DNA of 17,175 nt from Bacteroidales bacterium UBA6366 (GTDB taxonomy: Bacteria > Bacteroidota > Bacteroidia > Bacteroidales > UBA932): assembly GCA_002438845.1 (NCBI GenBank), contig DJRG01000099.1, positions 1-17,175 on the forward strand, given 5' to 3'. The notes beneath the pieces were generated by a model. The model did not search any database, was not told the DNA's origin, and saw only the letters and a list, made by a program, of their open reading frames with translations. Positions 14,256 through 17,175 of this stretch are shown piece after piece; the first letter of the stretch is position 1, and each line of letters opens with the position of its first letter. The translations under genes were made by a program, and so were the position numbers.

Positions 14256-16254
14256 TTCAAACACCCCTAAAGGCCAAGATCCAAGAAGAAAGGTCATCAG
14301 GGTAAGATTCAACTTATCATGGTTGTATCTGATCCTGATTCTTGGCATCGGTTGGCTGCTTTTCAACAACAGCGGAGCCAACCCTCAGAAAATAGAATGG
14401 GCCGAGGTAAAGGAGATGTTCCTCAAAGGGGACATCAAGGAGATTGATTTCGTAAGGAACGATTTCAAGGGAAACATCACAATCCGCCCGGACAGGCTGA
14501 ACAAATACGCCGACAAGTTCGGCGGAAAGGTTCCTCCCGCCTCTCCTCATTTCATATTCCTGGTCTCCGACAAATTCGACGCCGAGAAGGAGTTCGGGGA
14601 ACTCAACTCGATGCTTCCGGCCGACGAGCATCAGGTAAAGATCGTGATGGAGAACGACAGCAGGATGTGGTCAAGCATCCTTGAATGGATAATCTTCCCG
14701 ATTCTTCTCATCGCCATGTGGATCTGGATGTTCCGCGGGTTCAACAAGAACATGGGCGGAGGGGCCGGCGGCCCTGGCGGCGTGTTCAACGTGGGCAAGT
14801 CCACCGGTAAATTGGCGGATAAGGAAAAGGTGAATGTCACGTTCAAGGACGTCGCGGGCCTGTACGGCGCGAAGGAAGAGGTCATGGAGATTGTGGACTT
14901 CCTCAAGAACCCTCAGAAATACACGTCCCTTGGAGGCAAGATCCCAAAGGGCGCACTTCTCGTCGGGCCTCCGGGCACAGGCAAGACCCTGCTGGCCAAG
15001 GCAGTGGCCGGAGAGGCCAACGTTCCGTTCTTCTCAATCTCCGGCTCTGACTTCGTGGAGATGTTCGTTGGTGTCGGCGCGTCCAGAGTCAGGGACCTGT
15101 TCCGTCAGGCCAAGGAAAAGGCTCCTTGCATCGTCTTTATCGACGAGATCGACGCTGTCGGAAGGGCCAGGGGAAAGAATGTCGGATTCTCCTCGAACGA
15201 CGAGCGGGAGAACACTCTCAACCAGCTGCTCACCGAGATGGACGGATTCGACACGAACTCAGGAGTCATCATCCTTGCCGCGACGAACAGGGCTGACATT
15301 CTGGACAAGGCTCTTCTGAGGGCCGGCCGTTTTGACCGCCAGATCCATGTCGATCTTCCAGAACTCAAGGAAAGGGAGGAAATATTCAAGGTTCACACCC
15401 GCAACCTTAAGGTCGCCAAGGATTTCGATCTCGGATTCATGGCTCAGCACACTCCGGGTTTCTCTGGAGCGGACATAGCCAACGTCTGTAACGAGGCCGC
15501 TTTGACAGCCGCAAGGAGGGATAAGAAAGAGATAGACAGGCAGGATTTCCTCGACGCAGTCGACAGAATTGTAGGCGGATTGGAGCGCAAGGGTTCCATC
15601 ATGACTCCTGCCGAGAAGAGGACCACGGCTTATCACGAGGCCGGACACGCCACCGTGGGATGGCTGCTGCCTTACTCTGATCCGGTCTTCAAGGTCAGCC
15701 TTATCCCGAGGGGAGAGGCGCTTGGACTGACCTGGTACCTGCCTGACGAGAGGAAAATCCTGTCCAAGTCGTATCTTATGGACAAGATGTGCGCGTTGAT
15801 CGGCGGACGTGTGGCCGAGGAGATAATCAACGGCGAGCCGGCCACCGGCGCTCTCAACGACCTGGAGAGGATGACGAGGATGGCATACAACATGGTGCAG
15901 TTCTATGGCATGAGCGAGAAGGTCGGCGATGTGTCATTCTACGACTCGACAGGTTCGAGGGGCTACGACCTGACAAAGCCGTACAGCGAGAAGACAGCCG
16001 AGCTCATGGACCAGGAGGTCAAGGACTTGGTGAAGCTCATTCATGACAGGACACTGCTCATCCTTACCGAACATAAAGAGGGTTTCGTGCGGATGGCCAA
16101 ACTTCTTCTTGAAAAGGAAGTCATCTTCGCGGAGGACATTGAAAGGATCCTTGGGCCGAAGGTCAAGCCATCCGAGGAAATCGAGGAGTCATCAATGTCG
16201 CCGGAGGAGACAGAAACAGAACCGGGAACAACATCAGAGCCAAACGATGAATAA
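14245..16254 (+). CDS. ftsH: ATP-dependent zinc metalloprotease FtsH
   Basis: Membrane-anchored hexameric AAA+ protease that pulls out and degrades misfolded membrane proteins and some soluble regulators. 669 residues. A basic N-terminus is followed by membrane segment 1 (about 28-46: WLYLILILGIGWLLF), a periplasmic domain (about 47-138), membrane segment 2 (about 142-163: WIIFPILLIAMWIWMF) and a Gly-rich linker. The AAA+ domain has Walker A GPPGTGKT (241-248), pore loop MFVGVGA, Walker B FIDEID (298-303) and the second region of homology (ATNR, GRFDR). The protease domain has zinc site HEAGH (464-468) and third ligand D539 (ALNDLERMTRMAY). An acidic Glu/Ser/Thr tail ends the protein. Everything catalytic is intact. 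The ATG overlaps rsfS by 11 nt, and the stop overlaps the cdsA start by 8 nt. Confidence 0.98.
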   Translation: MPNSSNTPKGQDPRRKVIRVRFNLSWLYLILILGIGWLLFNNSGANPQKIEWAEVKEMFLKGDIKEIDFVRNDFKGNITIRPDRLNKYADKFGGKVPPASPHFIFLVSDKFDAEKEFGELNSMLPADEHQVKIVMENDSRMWSSILEWIIFPILLIAMWIWMFRGFNKNMGGGAGGPGGVFNVGKSTGKLADKEKVNVTFKDVAGLYGAKEEVMEIVDFLKNPQKYTSLGGKIPKGALLVGPPGTGKTLLAKAVAGEANVPFFSISGSDFVEMFVGVGASRVRDLFRQAKEKAPCIVFIDEIDAVGRARGKNVGFSSNDERENTLNQLLTEMDGFDTNSGVIILAATNRADILDKALLRAGRFDRQIHVDLPELKEREEIFKVHTRNLKVAKDFDLGFMAQHTPGFSGADIANVCNEAALTAARRDKKEIDRQDFLDAVDRIVGGLERKGSIMTPAEKRTTAYHEAGHATVGWLLPYSDPVFKVSLIPRGEALGLTWYLPDERKILSKSYLMDKMCALIGGRVAEEIINGEPATGALNDLERMTRMAYNMVQFYGMSEKVGDVSFYDSTGSRGYDLTKPYSEKTAELMDQEVKDLVKLIHDRTLLILTEHKEGFVRMAKLLLEKEVIFAEDIERILGPKVKPSEEIEESSMSPEETETEPGTTSEPNDE

Positions 16255-17077
16255 CGTAGTTGTCAGATCCATCTCAGGAGTGGTCTTCATCCTTGCGATG
16301 TTGGCCTGTCTGATGTTCAATAAGTTCCTTTTCGCGGGACTGATCATATTCATCATGTCCGTGATGCTTCTGGAGTTCTACCACATCACGATGGGGGATA
16401 GCTACAAGTTCTCAAAGATTCTGGCGATAATAGCCGCTGTCATCCTTTTCGGAATATTGTTTGCCGTGGCCTCGTACCACGTTCCGATCAAATTCGTGGC
16501 CCTCTCAATGGTGCCCCTTTTCATAGTGATGATCAATTCCCTGTACGTCAAAGACAAGGAAGAGTACGGCAAATTATCCAACATCTACACCGGATTGCTG
16601 TACATCGCTGTGCCCATCGCCCTTTCCAATCTGATAGCGTTCGACAAGGCCGGAAACTTCAGCGGCAACCTGCTGCTCTGCTTTTTCATCATAATATGGT
16701 GTTCGGACGTCGGGGCTTTCGCTTTCGGAATCTCACTTGGAAAATTTTTCCCTAAGAAGCTGTTTCCGACAGTGTCGCCCAAAAAGACATGGATCGGTTT
16801 CATAGGCGGACTGGTAAGTTCCGTCCTGGCAGCTTTCGCATTGTATGAGTTCCACATCTTGAAGTTCCCGCTCATCCACTGCCTTATCTTGTCGCTGATC
16901 ATGTCGGTGACAGGAGTCTACGGCGACCTTTATGAATCCCAATGGAAGAGGGTCTATGGAGTCAAGGACTCAGGCAAGATCATCCCGGGACACGGAGGCT
17001 TTCTGGACAGGTTCGACAGCACGCTGATGGCGATGCCGTTCGGAGCGATTTACCTGGCCATCTTTGACCTACTATAA
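16247..17077 (+). CDS. cdsA: Phosphatidate cytidylyltransferase (CDP-diacylglycerol synthase)
   Basis: Integral membrane enzyme that makes CDP-diacylglycerol from CTP and phosphatidic acid, the precursor of bacterial phospholipids. 276 residues from the ATG at 16247, with about eight hydrophobic segments (for example VVFILAMLACLMF, FAGLIIFIMSVMLLEF). The C-terminal family signature is present at residues 231-257: S-Q-W-K-R, then V-K-D-S-G, then P-G-H-G-G-F-L-D-R-F-D. The upstream SDVGAFAFG and SPKKTWIG motifs are also typical. The frame is open further upstream to 16043, but that part lies inside ftsH and has no membrane or family character. The start lies within the last codons of ftsH (8-nt overlap), which indicates coupling. 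Confidence 0.96.
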   Translation: MNNVVVRSISGVVFILAMLACLMFNKFLFAGLIIFIMSVMLLEFYHITMGDSYKFSKILAIIAAVILFGILFAVASYHVPIKFVALSMVPLFIVMINSLYVKDKEEYGKLSNIYTGLLYIAVPIALSNLIAFDKAGNFSGNLLLCFFIIIWCSDVGAFAFGISLGKFFPKKLFPTVSPKKTWIGFIGGLVSSVLAAFALYEFHILKFPLIHCLILSLIMSVTGVYGDLYESQWKRVYGVKDSGKIIPGHGGFLDRFDSTLMAMPFGAIYLAIFDLL

Positions 17078-17116
17078 TTAACAATCCAATAATCAATTAA
17101 TGAATATATAAGCGAT

Positions 17117-17175
17117 ATGAAGAGAATAAAAGTTGACAAGGACTCACATGGAACCATCGGAATCAACTGGACGGT
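17117..17175 (+). CDS. N-terminal fragment of a further gene, possibly phosphatidylserine decarboxylase (3' partial)
   Basis: An ATG 39 nt after the cdsA stop opens a frame that runs off the window; 19 full codons are visible (M-K-R-I-K-V-D-K-D-S-H-G-T-I-G-I-N-W-T). The AT-rich 39-nt gap has no terminator, so it may be read with cdsA. The basic-hydrophobic start resembles the K-K-I-R-I-x-R-E-G beginning of Bacteroidota phosphatidylserine decarboxylases, and a phospholipid gene next to cdsA would make sense. This is a guess from very few residues. Confidence 0.4.
   Translation, partial: MKRIKVDKDSHGTIGINWT

Noticed and set aside
13803..14381. 193-residue N-terminal extension of birA
   Set aside because: It is antisense to rsfS, crosses the divergent promoter region and has no ligase or helix-turn-helix character; the ATG at 13802 starts right at the catalytic domain.
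16043..16246. N-terminal extension of cdsA
   Set aside because: It lies inside the ftsH coding region, is Ser/Arg-rich and not membrane-like; the ATG at 16247 begins the expected first membrane segment.

Overview
The window reads as chromosomal housekeeping DNA of a member of the Bacteroidota, most likely Bacteroidales. The support is: several promoters of the Bacteroides type (TTTG about 20 nt before TAnnTTTG), little sign of Shine-Dalgarno sequences, a Rho with a long disordered N-terminal insert, a Bacteroidota-type LptD divergent from an amidase, a short BirA without a DNA-binding domain, and the order rsfS-ftsH-cdsA. Family and genus cannot be settled from this stretch. No phage, insertion sequence, CRISPR array, tRNA or rRNA was recognised.

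Layout. Positions 1-3104 (+): carB without its first ~50 codons. Positions 3115-3224: an inverted pair of 25-nt hairpin repeats, then an intrinsic terminator between convergent carB and rho. Positions 3247-5124 (-): rho, with its own promoter abutting the lptD stop codon. Positions 5258-8041 (-): lptD. Positions 8042-8082: compact divergent promoter region. Positions 8083-9249 (+): secreted N-acetylmuramoyl-L-alanine amidase. Positions 9250-9541: AT-rich spacer with palindromes and the likely dnaA promoter. Positions 9542-13059 (+): dnaA-pepD-rpe. Positions 13056-13802 (-): birA, convergent with rpe, overlapping it by 4 bp and carrying the likely rpe terminator inside its coding sequence. Positions 13803-13868: second divergent promoter region. 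Positions 13869-17077 (+): rsfS-ftsH-cdsA with overlapping junctions, followed at 17117 by the first 19 codons of another gene, perhaps phosphatidylserine decarboxylase.

How the genes relate. They are core functions: pyrimidine/arginine precursor synthesis (carB), transcription termination (rho), outer-membrane LPS insertion and cell-wall hydrolysis (lptD/amidase), replication initiation (dnaA), peptide and pentose metabolism (pepD, rpe), biotin attachment (birA), ribosome silencing, membrane proteolysis and phospholipid synthesis (rsfS, ftsH, cdsA). I did not find a convincing new multi-gene system. The points most worth a second look are smaller: the paired REP-like hairpins, the terminator inside birA, the AT-hook-like and N/Q-rich insert in Rho, the two-cysteine LptD, the natural Gln in the BirA GRGxRG loop, and the TTG/TTG divergent start pair.
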